DNA from: Hymenobacter citatus
GTDB taxonomy: Bacteria > Bacteroidota > Bacteroidia > Cytophagales > Hymenobacteraceae
Reading direction: 5' to 3'
Length of the DNA stretch: 64,000 nucleotides
Assembly (NCBI RefSeq): GCF_014333615.1
Contig: NZ_JACSCY010000003.1
Span: 186,001 to 250,000, forward strand
Part shown: positions 7,608 to 15,232 of the stretch, piece by piece
Position numbering within the stretch: position 1 is the first letter of the stretch
Layout of the letters: every line of letters begins with the position of its first letter
The notes under the pieces: model-generated
The model's database searches: none
The model's input: the letters and a program-made list of their open reading frames with translations, nothing else
What the model was told of the DNA's origin: nothing
Program-made: the position numbers and the translations under genes

Positions 7608-9053
7608 TTACACCACTTTCACCTTCTCCTCAAACCCCTTCTCCGTCACATCATAAAACAGCGCCAGCAGCTTGCGGAAATTATCCGGCTCGGCGTTGCT
7701 CTTGGAAGCATCGTTGAGTTTGTTGAGGAAGTAGTTGTGGCTGAGCCCTTTGTTGAAGAACTCGCTCCACTTCTTCTCCACAGGTTTGCCGAGAATCATG
7801 GCGTTGAAGTCGTCGGTGCTGAGGTCGAAGGGGCGGAAGGCGCGGCGGTTTTGGGCCAGCTCCTTTAGCCACTCGTCTACCCCGAACTCGGGGCTGTGGA
7901 GGAAGGTATTCAGTTCCTTGAAGATAGGCTCGTTGCGTAGGGCGTAGTCTAGGTTCAGGGTGTCGAAGTAGGGCGCTTTGTCGGTGGGTAAGTGCTGCTT
8001 GTGGTAGCGCGAGAAGTAGAGCAGCTGTGTGAGGCGCTCAGCCACGATTTCGCGGGTTTCGGTGGGCAGGTGTGCAAACTGAATTTCTGGCGCGTCGCTC
8101 TCCAGACCATACTCGTGGAAGTGCGGACCAGAGCGTAATTCGGCCGTGGGGTAGCGCATGAAATCTACGATACTTAGAGCCGCCAGCAGCTCAATGAGGT
8201 GGGCTTTGTTGCGCTGCTGCGTGCCGCCGGGCTGGTTTTCGTAGGGCGTATCGGGCGTATCGGCGAGGTAGTAGAGGGCGTCGAGGCCTTGCAGGTTGTG
8301 CTCGTAGTAGCTGAGCGCCGCCTTGGTTTTCGTCAAGAAGTTGTTGGACTCGATGATGGCGTTATCCTCTGATTGCAGGGCGAAGTAGGGCATCACCGTC
8401 ACGGCGCCGGTGGGCGCGTCGCGCAGGTAGCGGGCGTTGCTCAGGCGCGTGTTGTTGTCTTTCAGGTTCTTAAGCAACAGCGGAAAGCCCGCCGCGCCCG
8501 TGCCGCCGAAGATGCTCGACACGAAAAACACCCGGTCGCCCTCCTGAAAGTTATCGGCGAAATAGCGCAGCTCCGGCGACTCCACCACCTTGTTCAGCAC
8601 CACCGAGCCAACGTTAGGCGAACCGCGGAAACCAATCGTCAGCGGGCTTTCCAGGTTGTCCTGCGTAAACAGCAACTCCACCAGCGCCTTCGAATCGACG
8701 GACAGTTGATCGTAGTGCAAATACTGCCGGAAGCTCTGGTTGATGCCGCCAAAGTCGAACACAAACGTGTCCTTCACCGACCCGTTCACGTCCTGCGAGA
8801 TGCTACTGAGTGTGCTGATGTTGGTGCGGAAAAACCCCTCGTCGCGCTGGCCCAGGCTGTTGTAAATCTGCTGGTAGCTTTTGAGCAGGGCCACCGTACG
8901 GTTCATGTCACCGTTGTGCGCGTCGGGGTCGATGATGATGGGCACCACCCGGTCGCAGTTGGGCAGCTCTACCCCCGCCGCCAGCAGCATCGTGAGCGAG
9001 CGAATGACGCGGGAGCCCGTGCCGCCAATACCGAATAAAAAGAGTTTAGCCAT
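7608..9053 (-). CDS. tubulin/FtsZ-like GTPase
   Basis: This 481-residue protein opens with a Rossmann-like glycine loop, FLFGIGGTGSR (residues 5-15), as in the FtsZ/tubulin N-terminus. Its phosphate-binding signature is FGGTGAAG at 182-189 (compare GGTG[ST]G in FtsZ and tubulin). IIIDPDAH (39-46) and FVFDFGG (97-103) fit core strands. The C-terminal half is unassigned, and the protein is longer than most FtsZ. It resembles the tubulin-like families described in operons with von Willebrand A and OmpA-type proteins (recalled from the literature, not checked). GTP binding is expected; polymerisation is inference. It is not the division FtsZ: there is no ftsA or mur context. The gene is framed by inverted repeats on both sides. 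Confidence 0.78.
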   Translation of the reverse strand: MAKLFLFGIGGTGSRVIRSLTMLLAAGVELPNCDRVVPIIIDPDAHNGDMNRTVALLKSYQQIYNSLGQRDEGFFRTNISTLSSISQDVNGSVKDTFVFDFGGINQSFRQYLHYDQLSVDSKALVELLFTQDNLESPLTIGFRGSPNVGSVVLNKVVESPELRYFADNFQEGDRVFFVSSIFGGTGAAGFPLLLKNLKDNNTRLSNARYLRDAPTGAVTVMPYFALQSEDNAIIESNNFLTKTKAALSYYEHNLQGLDALYYLADTPDTPYENQPGGTQQRNKAHLIELLAALSIVDFMRYPTAELRSGPHFHEYGLESDAPEIQFAHLPTETREIVAERLTQLLYFSRYHKQHLPTDKAPYFDTLNLDYALRNEPIFKELNTFLHSPEFGVDEWLKELAQNRRAFRPFDLSTDDFNAMILGKPVEKKWSEFFNKGLSHNYFLNKLNDASKSNAEPDNFRKLLALFYDVTEKGFEEKVKVV

Positions 9054-9069
9054 AAGGATGAAAGTCGTT

Positions 9070-9153
9070 GAACGAAACTCCCCTCCTTAGCTAAGGAGGG
9101 GACGTTGCCGCTTCATCGGCAACTGGGGTGGTTGGCGTCGTTGCTGAGGTTGT
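9070..9153 (+). repeat. long composite repeat, copy 2
   Basis: It consists of GAACGAAACTCCCCTCCTTAG, then a CCCCTCCTTAGCTAAGGAGGGG palindrome, then the inner hairpin GTTGCCG-CTTCAT-CGGCAAC, then GGGGTGGTTGGCGTCGTTGCTG. It is the inverted partner of 7520-7603. The flanking parts are nearly identical, but the inner stem has different bases that still pair. It lies 16 bases upstream of the tubulin-like start codon. Confidence 0.85.
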
Positions 9154-9190
9154 TTACTTAGAACGACTGTAGTAGAATGTCATCATTAGC

Positions 9191-9283
9191 ACGTCATTTC
9201 GAGCTTGTCGAGAAATCTCGCTTGATAGTATTTTACTATCTACTGTCAGCATGCGAGATTTCTCGACAAGCTCGAAATAACGT
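9191..9283. repeat. hairpin repeat, GTCATTTCGAGCTTGTCGAGAAATC type
   Basis: The arms 9191-9221 and 9253-9283 are inverted copies over 31 bases with one mismatch. This is a different sequence family from the TGTCATCCTGAGC hairpins, but it takes the mirror position to 7372-7505 on the other side of the tubulin-like gene. Confidence 0.8.
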
Positions 9284-9290
9284 TCAATCA

Positions 9291-9345
9291 AACAACGACT
9301 TTTACCACCCCCTACCCCCTCCTTAAAAAAGGAGGGGAGCTAGTT
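9291..9345 (-). repeat. short copy of the CCCCTCCTT repeat, inverted
   Basis: On the minus strand it reads CTCCCCTCC, then AAGGAGGGGG and TAGGGGGTGGT, then GTCGTTGTT. It is the mirrored counterpart of the short copy at 7315-7366. With the preceding repeats it fills the 324-base gap 9054-9377, where no gene is visible. Confidence 0.65.
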
Positions 9346-9377
9346 TCCTAGCTTTTCTAAATCTTTAGTTCCTAGCT

Positions 9378-9770
9378 CTAAAATGGCGTCGTACTCGCAT
9401 TACGCGAGCCGCCTTTTAGAATAAGAGAAAACAGGAAGAACCACAGCAGCCCGTAAAACGCGTTGAACGTGGCCAGCCAATAGATATACGAGTGCGAAGC
9501 CACCGCCTGCGCGTTGGTTTGCCACACCACTACCCCAAACGCAATCAGCGCGTTCAGGATGAGGAACAGCGCCCAATTGCCGGTTTTGTTGAACGTGGCT
9601 ACGCCCATGGCCCGGTTGATGAGGTAGTAGAAAATCAGCACCAGCGCCAGCGACACGCCAATGTTGATCAGGCCGATGTTGGGGAAAATCACGTCGCGGT
9701 AGACGGGAATTTCCGAGGGTGGCTGCGGCGTACCGATGAGCTCGTAGAGGAAGCGAAAGAGGCTTTTCAT
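9378..9770 (-). CDS. three-helix membrane protein of the cytoskeleton-like operon
   Basis: A 130-residue protein, unrecognised. Three membrane helices are visible at about residues 31-51, 66-84 and 96-118. The N-terminus (MKSLFRFLYELIGTPQPP) is amphipathic and the C-terminus is short and basic (LKGGSRNAS). There is no signal peptide. It lies between the vWA-like lipoprotein and the tubulin-like gene in the same direction and could anchor either one at the inner membrane (inference from position). It could equally be an unrelated small membrane protein. Confidence 0.65.
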   Translation of the reverse strand: MKSLFRFLYELIGTPQPPSEIPVYRDVIFPNIGLINIGVSLALVLIFYYLINRAMGVATFNKTGNWALFLILNALIAFGVVVWQTNAQAVASHSYIYWLATFNAFYGLLWFFLFSLILKGGSRNASTTPF

Positions 9771-9863
9771 AGGGTAGCGCGAACTTTCAGCTCGCGTTTC
9801 GTTGAAGGGTAGGGATAAACCGAAATCGTTGGAATGGTGCAGACGCGCAGACTAAAGGCTGTG

Positions 9864-11228
9864 CTACTCGCCGCGCTGGAGCATAAGCGGAATGGAGAAT
9901 ACGGGCGCTTCCTGCTCGTCGGTTGTCACGGCGGCCACACCGTCGAGCAGGCTGCTGAGGGCGAAGGTTTTGGCGCCTACCTGGTTGATGTTGCTGTCGT
10001 TTTGGGTGGTCCACTGCCCTACCCAGGCCGGGCGACGGTGGTTGAGTAGCAGTTGCAACGGCCGCGCAGCGCGGGGCTGTTGCGTGAGGCGCACCTTCAC
10101 AAAATGCGAGTAGTGGCTCTCGGGGCCGCTGCTGTTCTGCGTTTGCGCGTTGGCGGCAAATACGTCAACAACTTTGGCATCGGTGTCCTGACCGCTGAGT
10201 TGGAGGTTTTGCTTGAGGTAGGCTACGTCGCGGAAGCTGGCCGGCAAGTCCTTCAGGTTCAGACCCAGCACAAACTCCACCGGCTGCGCGGCCGAAACTT
10301 CCTGCACGGCCACGGTATGGTAGGTAGCCCCAGCGGCCCGCTTGCTGGCCCCGGCATCACCGTAGTACCAGGCGCCTTTGTTCTGAAACTTGTTGAGCAG
10401 CGACGAAGCGGGCGTAGCGTACTTCACCCCAAAATGCGTCTGCTTTCCTGGCTGCTTCGTGAGCAGGGCCGCATCAAACTGGCGCACGGCATCAGCTGGA
10501 CCAATCACCCAGAAATAGTACGGAATCGGCGTATCGCAGCAGTTGTTGATGCGCTTGGCACCGGTTTTCAGGGCGGGGTAGAAATTGCCTTTAAAATCGG
10601 AAGTAAAGCCGTAGACCGATACCGCCAGATCGGGCCGGCTGGCGCTGTTCAGAGCGTCGGTGATGTCGGTTTTCACATAGGCTTGGTCACCGGTGCGCGG
10701 CGGGGCATAGATGAAGTCCGAAATCAATACGCTCACGGCGCCGGGCTGGTAGTAGTGGCTCACCAGCGTATCCAGAATAGCCGGAATGCTGGTGCTGCTG
10801 GCCGCCTCCCGAATGCCGCCGCGCACGGTTTGGGAAAGCTGGGGGTAGGAGTCGCGGTAGGGCTTTTCCTTGATGCGATAAAACGTCTTTTGCCGCACCG
10901 CCGGGCTACGGTTCAGATCGGACAGAAACTGCGCCACGTGCTGCTGAAACTGCGTGTTCTGCGCGTCGGCGCCGGTTTTGGGCATAAAGCCCTCCATCGA
11001 GCCCGATACTTCCAGAAATACGTTGGCCTGGGCCAACGGCTGGGCAAGGGCAGCAGCGGCTGTTTCTGCCGCGGCTGGTGTTTCGGTGACAGCAGGCTTT
11101 TCAACAGCCGCGGCCGTTTCGGCGGTGCCGGTTTCGCCTTTCATGTCCTCGCGGGAGTAACAACCCGAAAGCAGCAGGGTGGCGGCCACTAATGCCGGAA
11201 GAAAGCGGGAAGGGAGAGGTAGGTGCAT
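9864..11228 (-). CDS. lipoprotein with von Willebrand A-like domain
   Basis: A 454-residue protein. A lipobox LLSGC puts the acylated Cys at 23, followed by Glu/Thr/Ala-rich spacer residues 27-65. A vWA-like fold starts at about 68: ANVFLEVSGSMEGFMP matches the first strand and MIDAS loop, but the usual D-x-S-x-S reads E-x-S-x-S (E73, S75, S77). A later VSVLISDFIY strand fits the central vWA strand with its second metal-binding Asp. vWA domains bind protein partners through a metal ion. As a lipoprotein it should face the periplasm or cell surface. It is the first gene of the minus-strand run ending at 1. Confidence 0.72.
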   Translation of the reverse strand: MHLPLPSRFLPALVAATLLLSGCYSREDMKGETGTAETAAAVEKPAVTETPAAAETAAAALAQPLAQANVFLEVSGSMEGFMPKTGADAQNTQFQQHVAQFLSDLNRSPAVRQKTFYRIKEKPYRDSYPQLSQTVRGGIREAASSTSIPAILDTLVSHYYQPGAVSVLISDFIYAPPRTGDQAYVKTDITDALNSASRPDLAVSVYGFTSDFKGNFYPALKTGAKRINNCCDTPIPYYFWVIGPADAVRQFDAALLTKQPGKQTHFGVKYATPASSLLNKFQNKGAWYYGDAGASKRAAGATYHTVAVQEVSAAQPVEFVLGLNLKDLPASFRDVAYLKQNLQLSGQDTDAKVVDVFAANAQTQNSSGPESHYSHFVKVRLTQQPRAARPLQLLLNHRRPAWVGQWTTQNDSNINQVGAKTFALSSLLDGVAAVTTDEQEAPVFSIPLMLQRGE

Positions 11229-11349
11229 CGAACCAAGGTAAAGACTGTCGGCCGAAGCCGCAACCTTGCGTACTGCCGCGCACGGCGGCAGGTTGTGTAG
11301 GAACGATGGGATAGTAGGAAAATTTTATGCTTGACGTGAAATCAACAGA

Positions 11350-12351
11350 CTAGCTATAGTCTATTTCCGTGTTGTCGCCAATGTTCAAGCTGTGGTTCAC
11401 GCCCCTAAACGACGAGTCGCTACCCACAATGCAATCGTGCATCACGGCTTGGCGCAGCTCACTGTAGGAGCCAATGATGGAGTCGCTGAGAACCGTGTGC
11501 TGGATGATGGTTTTGTCGCCAATAGCCACGTTGGGGCCGATGATGGAATTGGAAATCTGGCAGTCCTTGCCGATGCTGACGGGCGGAATGATGATGGTGT
11601 TGGCAAACTCGGGGTACTCGCGGCGGCGCATGGCGTCGGGGCGGCGCAACAGGCGGGCGTTGGCTTCGAGCAGGGTTTCCTTGCGGCCGCAGTCAAACCA
11701 GCTGTCTACCGTGGCCGTTGTCATTTCCTCCCCGCCCTGAATCATGAGCATGAGCGCATCGGTGAGCTGAAATTCGTCGTAGGTGCGCAGGTTTTCGTCA
11801 ATCAGGCGCTCCAGGGCCAGGGCCAGCGTTTCGGGGTGCGCCAGTTTGTATAGCCCTACCATGGCGTAGTTCGATTTCGGGATGCGGGGCTTCTCTACCA
11901 CCTTCAGCACGCGGCCGCCGGGGCCGGTTTCCACTAGGCCAAACATGGATGGCGTTTTCACTTCCTGCACGGCCAGCACCGAGCCGGGCGCTTGTAGAAT
12001 AGCCGTCAGGTCTACATCTACGATGGTGTCGCCGAGCAGGATCAGTACGCCATCGGCGTCGTGGCGGAACTGCTCGCGGGCCAGCCACAGGGCGTGGGCA
12101 ATGCCTTCGCGGGGGTCCTGCACCACAAACTCGGCGCGCAGCTCGGGGTAGTGCCGGCGCACATAACGCTTGATTTTTTCGCCCAGGTAGCCAATCACAA
12201 AGACAAACTCATCAACACCAGCGGCCACTACCCGGTCGATGATGTGCCCCAGGATAGGCGTACCGGCCACGGGCACCAGCGACTTCGGCTGGGTGTGCGT
12301 GTGCGGACGAAGGCGCGAACCAATACCAGCAACAGGAATTACGGCTTTCAT
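11350..12351 (-). CDS. sugar-1-phosphate nucleotidyltransferase with left-handed beta-helix tail
   Basis: A 333-residue protein from the ATG at 12351; an upstream in-frame ATG at 12414 would add 21 residues with no family likeness. The N-terminal Rossmann-like domain shows the NTP-binding signature AGIGSRLRP (residues 8-16) and PKSL (22-25), followed by the metal-binding strand LILLGDT. It is of the RmlA/GlmU/Man-1-P guanylyltransferase type and makes NDP-sugars from a sugar 1-phosphate and an NTP. From about residue 250 hexapeptide-like repeats (SIGKDCQISNSIIGPNVAIG) form a beta-helix. The exact sugar and nucleotide cannot be read from sequence. It is transcribed away from lemA. Confidence 0.85.
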   Translation of the reverse strand: MKAVIPVAGIGSRLRPHTHTQPKSLVPVAGTPILGHIIDRVVAAGVDEFVFVIGYLGEKIKRYVRRHYPELRAEFVVQDPREGIAHALWLAREQFRHDADGVLILLGDTIVDVDLTAILQAPGSVLAVQEVKTPSMFGLVETGPGGRVLKVVEKPRIPKSNYAMVGLYKLAHPETLALALERLIDENLRTYDEFQLTDALMLMIQGGEEMTTATVDSWFDCGRKETLLEANARLLRRPDAMRRREYPEFANTIIIPPVSIGKDCQISNSIIGPNVAIGDKTIIQHTVLSDSIIGSYSELRQAVMHDCIVGSDSSFRGVNHSLNIGDNTEIDYS

Positions 12352-12535
12352 GCGGAGGGGAAAAAGCGTGCGATTTGCAAAGTAGCAAAACCCAACGGTA
12401 GCGCGGCATTGCAACTGCTATGGGCCGAATGCGTACGTTGCACCAACTTACGGCTCGTTAGGCTAACCACCGTCCCTGGCCTCAGGTTTTACGTTTCAGT
12501 CCTCTCTCCTTTTTCCATCTTCATTTTTACTCCCT

Positions 12536-13114
12536 ATGAAACGCCTTTTAGTTTACTTTTTTGGCTTGGTCGTGCTGCTTTCGCAGTCGTCGTGCGGCTA
12601 CAATACCATGGTTGAGAAAGACCAAGCCGTGAAAACGCAGTGGGCCCAGGTACAAAACAGCTACCAGCGCCGCGCCGACCTGATTCCGAACCTGGTGAAC
12701 ACCGTGAAAGGTGCCGCCAACTTCGAGAAATCGACCCTGACTGACGTGATAAACGCCCGCGCTAAAGCCACCAGCGTGCAGGTATCGGCCGACAACCTCA
12801 CGCCCGAAAAGATCAAACAGTTTCAAGAGGCCCAAAGCCAAGTAAGCGCCGGGCTAGGCAGACTGCTGGCCGTGTCAGAAAACTACCCCGATCTGAAAGC
12901 CAACGCCAACTTCCAGGAGCTACAGGCGCAGATTGAGGGCACCGAAAACCGCATCAACGTGGAGCGCAACAAGTTCAACACCGTGACGCAGGACTATAAT
13001 ACCTACATCCGCTCCTTCCCGCAGAACCTGTTTGCGGGCTTGTTCAAGTTCAGCGAGAAGCCCTATTTTGAAGCAGACGCTGCTTCGCAAAAAGCGCCGA
13101 CGGTACAATTTTAA
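12536..13114 (+). CDS. lemA: LemA family lipoprotein
   Basis: A 192-residue protein. The lipobox-like end SQSSC places Cys at 20. The LemA core is clear: KTQWAQVQNSYQRRADLIPNL at about residues 34-54, NTVKGAANFE, and the late RNKFNTVTQDYN-x-x-I-x-x-FP. LemA proteins are helical envelope proteins whose biochemical role is unsettled. In Bacteroidota they are regularly followed by TPM-domain genes, as here (13205 and 13660), which suggests a shared membrane-maintenance job. The length is typical. A TACGTTTC box at 12490-12497 is a weak -7 candidate. Confidence 0.93.
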   Translation: MKRLLVYFFGLVVLLSQSSCGYNTMVEKDQAVKTQWAQVQNSYQRRADLIPNLVNTVKGAANFEKSTLTDVINARAKATSVQVSADNLTPEKIKQFQEAQSQVSAGLGRLLAVSENYPDLKANANFQELQAQIEGTENRINVERNKFNTVTQDYNTYIRSFPQNLFAGLFKFSEKPYFEADAASQKAPTVQF

Positions 13115-13118
13115 AAGT

Positions 13119-13200
13119 AAGCTGTTAGCTGATGGCTATTGGCTGTTGGCTTAATTCTGATTGAAAAAGCTATCAGCTAACAGCCATCAGCTAACAGCTT
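13119..13200. repeat. GCTGTTAGCTGATGGCT palindrome
   Basis: The perfect 19-base arms 13119-13137 and 13182-13200 (AAGCTGTTAGCTGATGGCT) bracket a centre made of degenerate copies of the same GCT-x-x-x-GGCT word. It fills the gap between lemA and the first TPM gene and ends 4 bases before the ATG at 13205. Confidence 0.85.
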
Positions 13201-13204
13201 ATTT

Positions 13205-13663
13205 ATGACTACCCCACTCACCGCGGAGCAGGAAGCTAGCCTGATTGCCGCCATTCAGCAGGCCGAGCGCACTACCTCGGGCGAAATTCGGGTACACTTA
13301 GAAGATACCTGCCCTACCCCCGAACCGCTGGACCGGGCTGCGCAGGTATTTGCCGAGCTGGGCATGCACAAAACCGCCCAGCGCAACGGCGTGCTGTTTT
13401 ACCTGGCCTGGAAAACCCGGCAATTCGCCGTAATCGGCGACGCGGGCATCAACGCCACCGTGCCCGACGACTTCTGGGAAACCACCAAAGAGGCCGTGTT
13501 AGAGCAGTTTCGGGGGAAGCAGCTAGCCGCGGGGCTGGCTCGCGGTATTCAGTTGGTAGGCGAACAGCTGCACCGCTACTTCCCCTACGACGCCGCCACC
13601 GACCAAAACGAACTGGACGACTCTATTTCGTACGGCCCTTCTACTTCGCCGCCGCGCCCATGA
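13205..13663 (+). CDS. TPM domain protein, soluble
   Basis: A 152-residue protein with a single TPM (DUF477) domain: TSGEIRVHLEDTCP (residues 19-32), a nucleophile-free helical middle, NGVLFYLAWKTRQFAVIGDAG (about 63-83), and a late KEAVLEQFRGKQLAAGLARG. No signal peptide or membrane helix is present, so it is cytoplasmic as written. The stop overlaps the next start by 4 bases (ATGA at 13660-13663), so the two TPM genes are translationally coupled. The family is linked to membrane-protein turnover and phosphatase-like activity in plants; its bacterial role is unproven. Confidence 0.88.
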   Translation: MTTPLTAEQEASLIAAIQQAERTTSGEIRVHLEDTCPTPEPLDRAAQVFAELGMHKTAQRNGVLFYLAWKTRQFAVIGDAGINATVPDDFWETTKEAVLEQFRGKQLAAGLARGIQLVGEQLHRYFPYDAATDQNELDDSISYGPSTSPPRP

Positions 13664-14493
13664 CCTACCCTACCCCTACGCTACCCTTTTCACGTCTGCC
13701 GGTCTTGGTTGCGCTGCTGCTGCTACTTGTGAGCAGCTGGCTGCCGGCTACAGCCCAGTCTATTCCGCCGCGGCCTAATCCGCCGCGCCTGGTAAATGAC
13801 CTAGCCGGCATGATGAGTGCCGATGAGGTAGCCCAACTGGAGCGCAAGCTGGTAGCCTACGACGACAGCACCTCCTCGCAGATTGCCGTAGTCACGGTGC
13901 CTACCCTCGGCGGCGACGACATTGCCAACTATGCTCAGCAGCTCTACGAAAGCTGGGGCATTGGCCGCAAGGGCAAAGACAATGGCATTTTGGTACTGGT
14001 GGCCGAGCAGGAACACCGCGCCCGCATCCAGACCGGCTACGGCCTGGAAGGCGCCGTACCCGATGCCTTAGCCAAGCGCATCATCAGCAATACCATCGTG
14101 CCTGCCTTCAAGCAAGAGCGATACTACGAAGGCCTCAACACTGCTACTGATGAGCTGATTGCCCTGGCCAAAGGCGAGTACAAAGCCGACCCCAAGGACC
14201 AGCGCCGCAACCGCGATTCGTCGGGCTCCGGTTTTCCCTTCTGGCTGATTATTCTGGCCCTGGTGCTGTTCTGGTTCCTGAGCCGGCGTGGCGGTGGTGG
14301 CGGCGGAGGCAGGGGCGGCCGGCGCAGCCGGGGCTTTGGCGGTATGTTCATTCCGCCCGTCATCTTCGGGGACTTCTCCGGCGGCCGCGGCACCTTTGGT
14401 GGTGGCGGCGGAGGCTTCGGAGGCGGCGGTGGAGGCTTCGGCGGTTTCGGGGGCGGCAGCTCCGGCGGCGGCGGCGCCAGCGGCAGCTGGTAA
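13660..14493 (+). CDS. TPM domain protein with signal peptide and Gly-rich tail
   Basis: A 277-residue YgcG-like protein. It has a signal peptide (about 1-32, ending ATAQ) and a TPM domain at about 40-165 (LVNDLAGMMSADEVAQLE; QIAVVTVPTLGG; DNGILVLVAEQEHRARIQTG). A membrane helix lies at about 191-206, followed by a tail of more than 60 residues rich in GGGG and FGG. The low-complexity glycine tail is a standard feature of this family. It is co-transcribed with the preceding TPM gene and probably lemA. Its stop codon lies in the first bases of the palindrome 14492-14620. Confidence 0.9.
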   Translation: MTYPTPTLPFSRLPVLVALLLLLVSSWLPATAQSIPPRPNPPRLVNDLAGMMSADEVAQLERKLVAYDDSTSSQIAVVTVPTLGGDDIANYAQQLYESWGIGRKGKDNGILVLVAEQEHRARIQTGYGLEGAVPDALAKRIISNTIVPAFKQERYYEGLNTATDELIALAKGEYKADPKDQRRNRDSSGSGFPFWLIILALVLFWFLSRRGGGGGGGRGGRRSRGFGGMFIPPVIFGDFSGGRGTFGGGGGGFGGGGGGFGGFGGGSSGGGGASGSW

Positions 14494-14620
14494 GTGGTGA
14501 ACTAGTGAGATGGTGAAATGGTGAGTTTGATGTTCTACCGGTGCTATTGGCACAGCTTGCGCAAGTGGCGCAGCCAGAACGTCAAACTCACCATTTCACC
14601 ATCTCACTAGTTCACCACTT
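14492..14620. repeat. 45-base-arm palindrome spanning two gene ends
   Basis: The arms 14492-14536 and 14576-14620 are inverted copies with one mismatch, reading AAGTGGTGAACTAGTGAGATG outward. The left arm includes the last two bases of the TPM stop codon; the right arm includes the last five codons of the convergent exonuclease gene. It could serve as a two-way terminator. Confidence 0.88.
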
Positions 14621-15188
14621 CATAAAACGGCCTCAACAAACGCACCACGTCCAAGGCGTCAGCCAGGGCCTCATGCGCCACAGTATCATCCTCGAATTTT
14701 GCGCGGGCTTTGCAGGTTTGCATGGTGGGGAGGCGCGTGTCTTTGTGCCAGTTGAGGTAGAACGCGGCCGGGTCGAGGGTGGCGGGTTCCGTGCGTACCA
14801 GCGTGCCGTAGCCGGGTAGGCGGCGCAGAAACGGCACGTCGAACACGGCCACGTTTTTGCCGGCAATGGTGAAGGTGACGCAGTCTTTCTTGTCGGTCTT
14901 GAAGCCCTGTGCCAGCAGAAACTCCCGTAGCTGGGGCAGCAGCTCGTCGGGCGTGCATAGCTCGGGGTTGGGCTCTTTGCGGGCCAGCTCTTCCAGCAGG
15001 CGGGCGTTTAGGGCCAGCGCCCCGGCCGAGCCCACATACTCGGGGTGGCGCACCACGCGCCGGAAGCTGGGCAGCTCGCGTAGGGGGAGCGGGTGTTTGG
15101 TGTCTTCTACCACGGCGGCCAGCTCCAGAATCTGGTGCCGCTCGAAGTTGCCGCCGGTGGTTTCGAGGTCGAGGGAGACGTAGCGCAT
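14607..15188 (-). CDS. DEDDh-type 3'-5' exonuclease
   Basis: A 193-residue protein. Exo I motif SLDLETTGG carries D7 and E9; the Exo II region GKNVAVFDVPFL lies mid-protein; the Exo III motif HEALADALD carries H172 and D177. These residues bind two metal ions that cut single nucleotides from 3' ends, as in the DnaQ epsilon subunit, RNase T and oligoribonuclease. The length fits a stand-alone nuclease. Whether it prefers RNA or DNA cannot be told. The last codons (EVVN-stop) are inside the palindrome at 14576-14620, so its C-terminus was probably set by that repeat. Confidence 0.85.
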   Translation of the reverse strand: MRYVSLDLETTGGNFERHQILELAAVVEDTKHPLPLRELPSFRRVVRHPEYVGSAGALALNARLLEELARKEPNPELCTPDELLPQLREFLLAQGFKTDKKDCVTFTIAGKNVAVFDVPFLRRLPGYGTLVRTEPATLDPAAFYLNWHKDTRLPTMQTCKARAKFEDDTVAHEALADALDVVRLLRPFYEVVN

Positions 15189-15232
15189 ATGCTTCTGCTC
15201 TACGCGACCAACTCAAATGCGTTGAGCGTTTG

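Noticed and set aside
7608..9053. cell-division ftsZ
   Set aside because: It lacks the usual FtsZ length, signature context and ftsA/mur neighbours; its signature is GGTGAAG and it sits in an accessory operon.
1..11228. complete Zorya defence system
   Set aside because: MotA/MotB-like genes are present, but no ZorC, ZorD helicase or ZorE nuclease is visible in the window, and the other genes are not Zorya genes. Kept only as a comparison.
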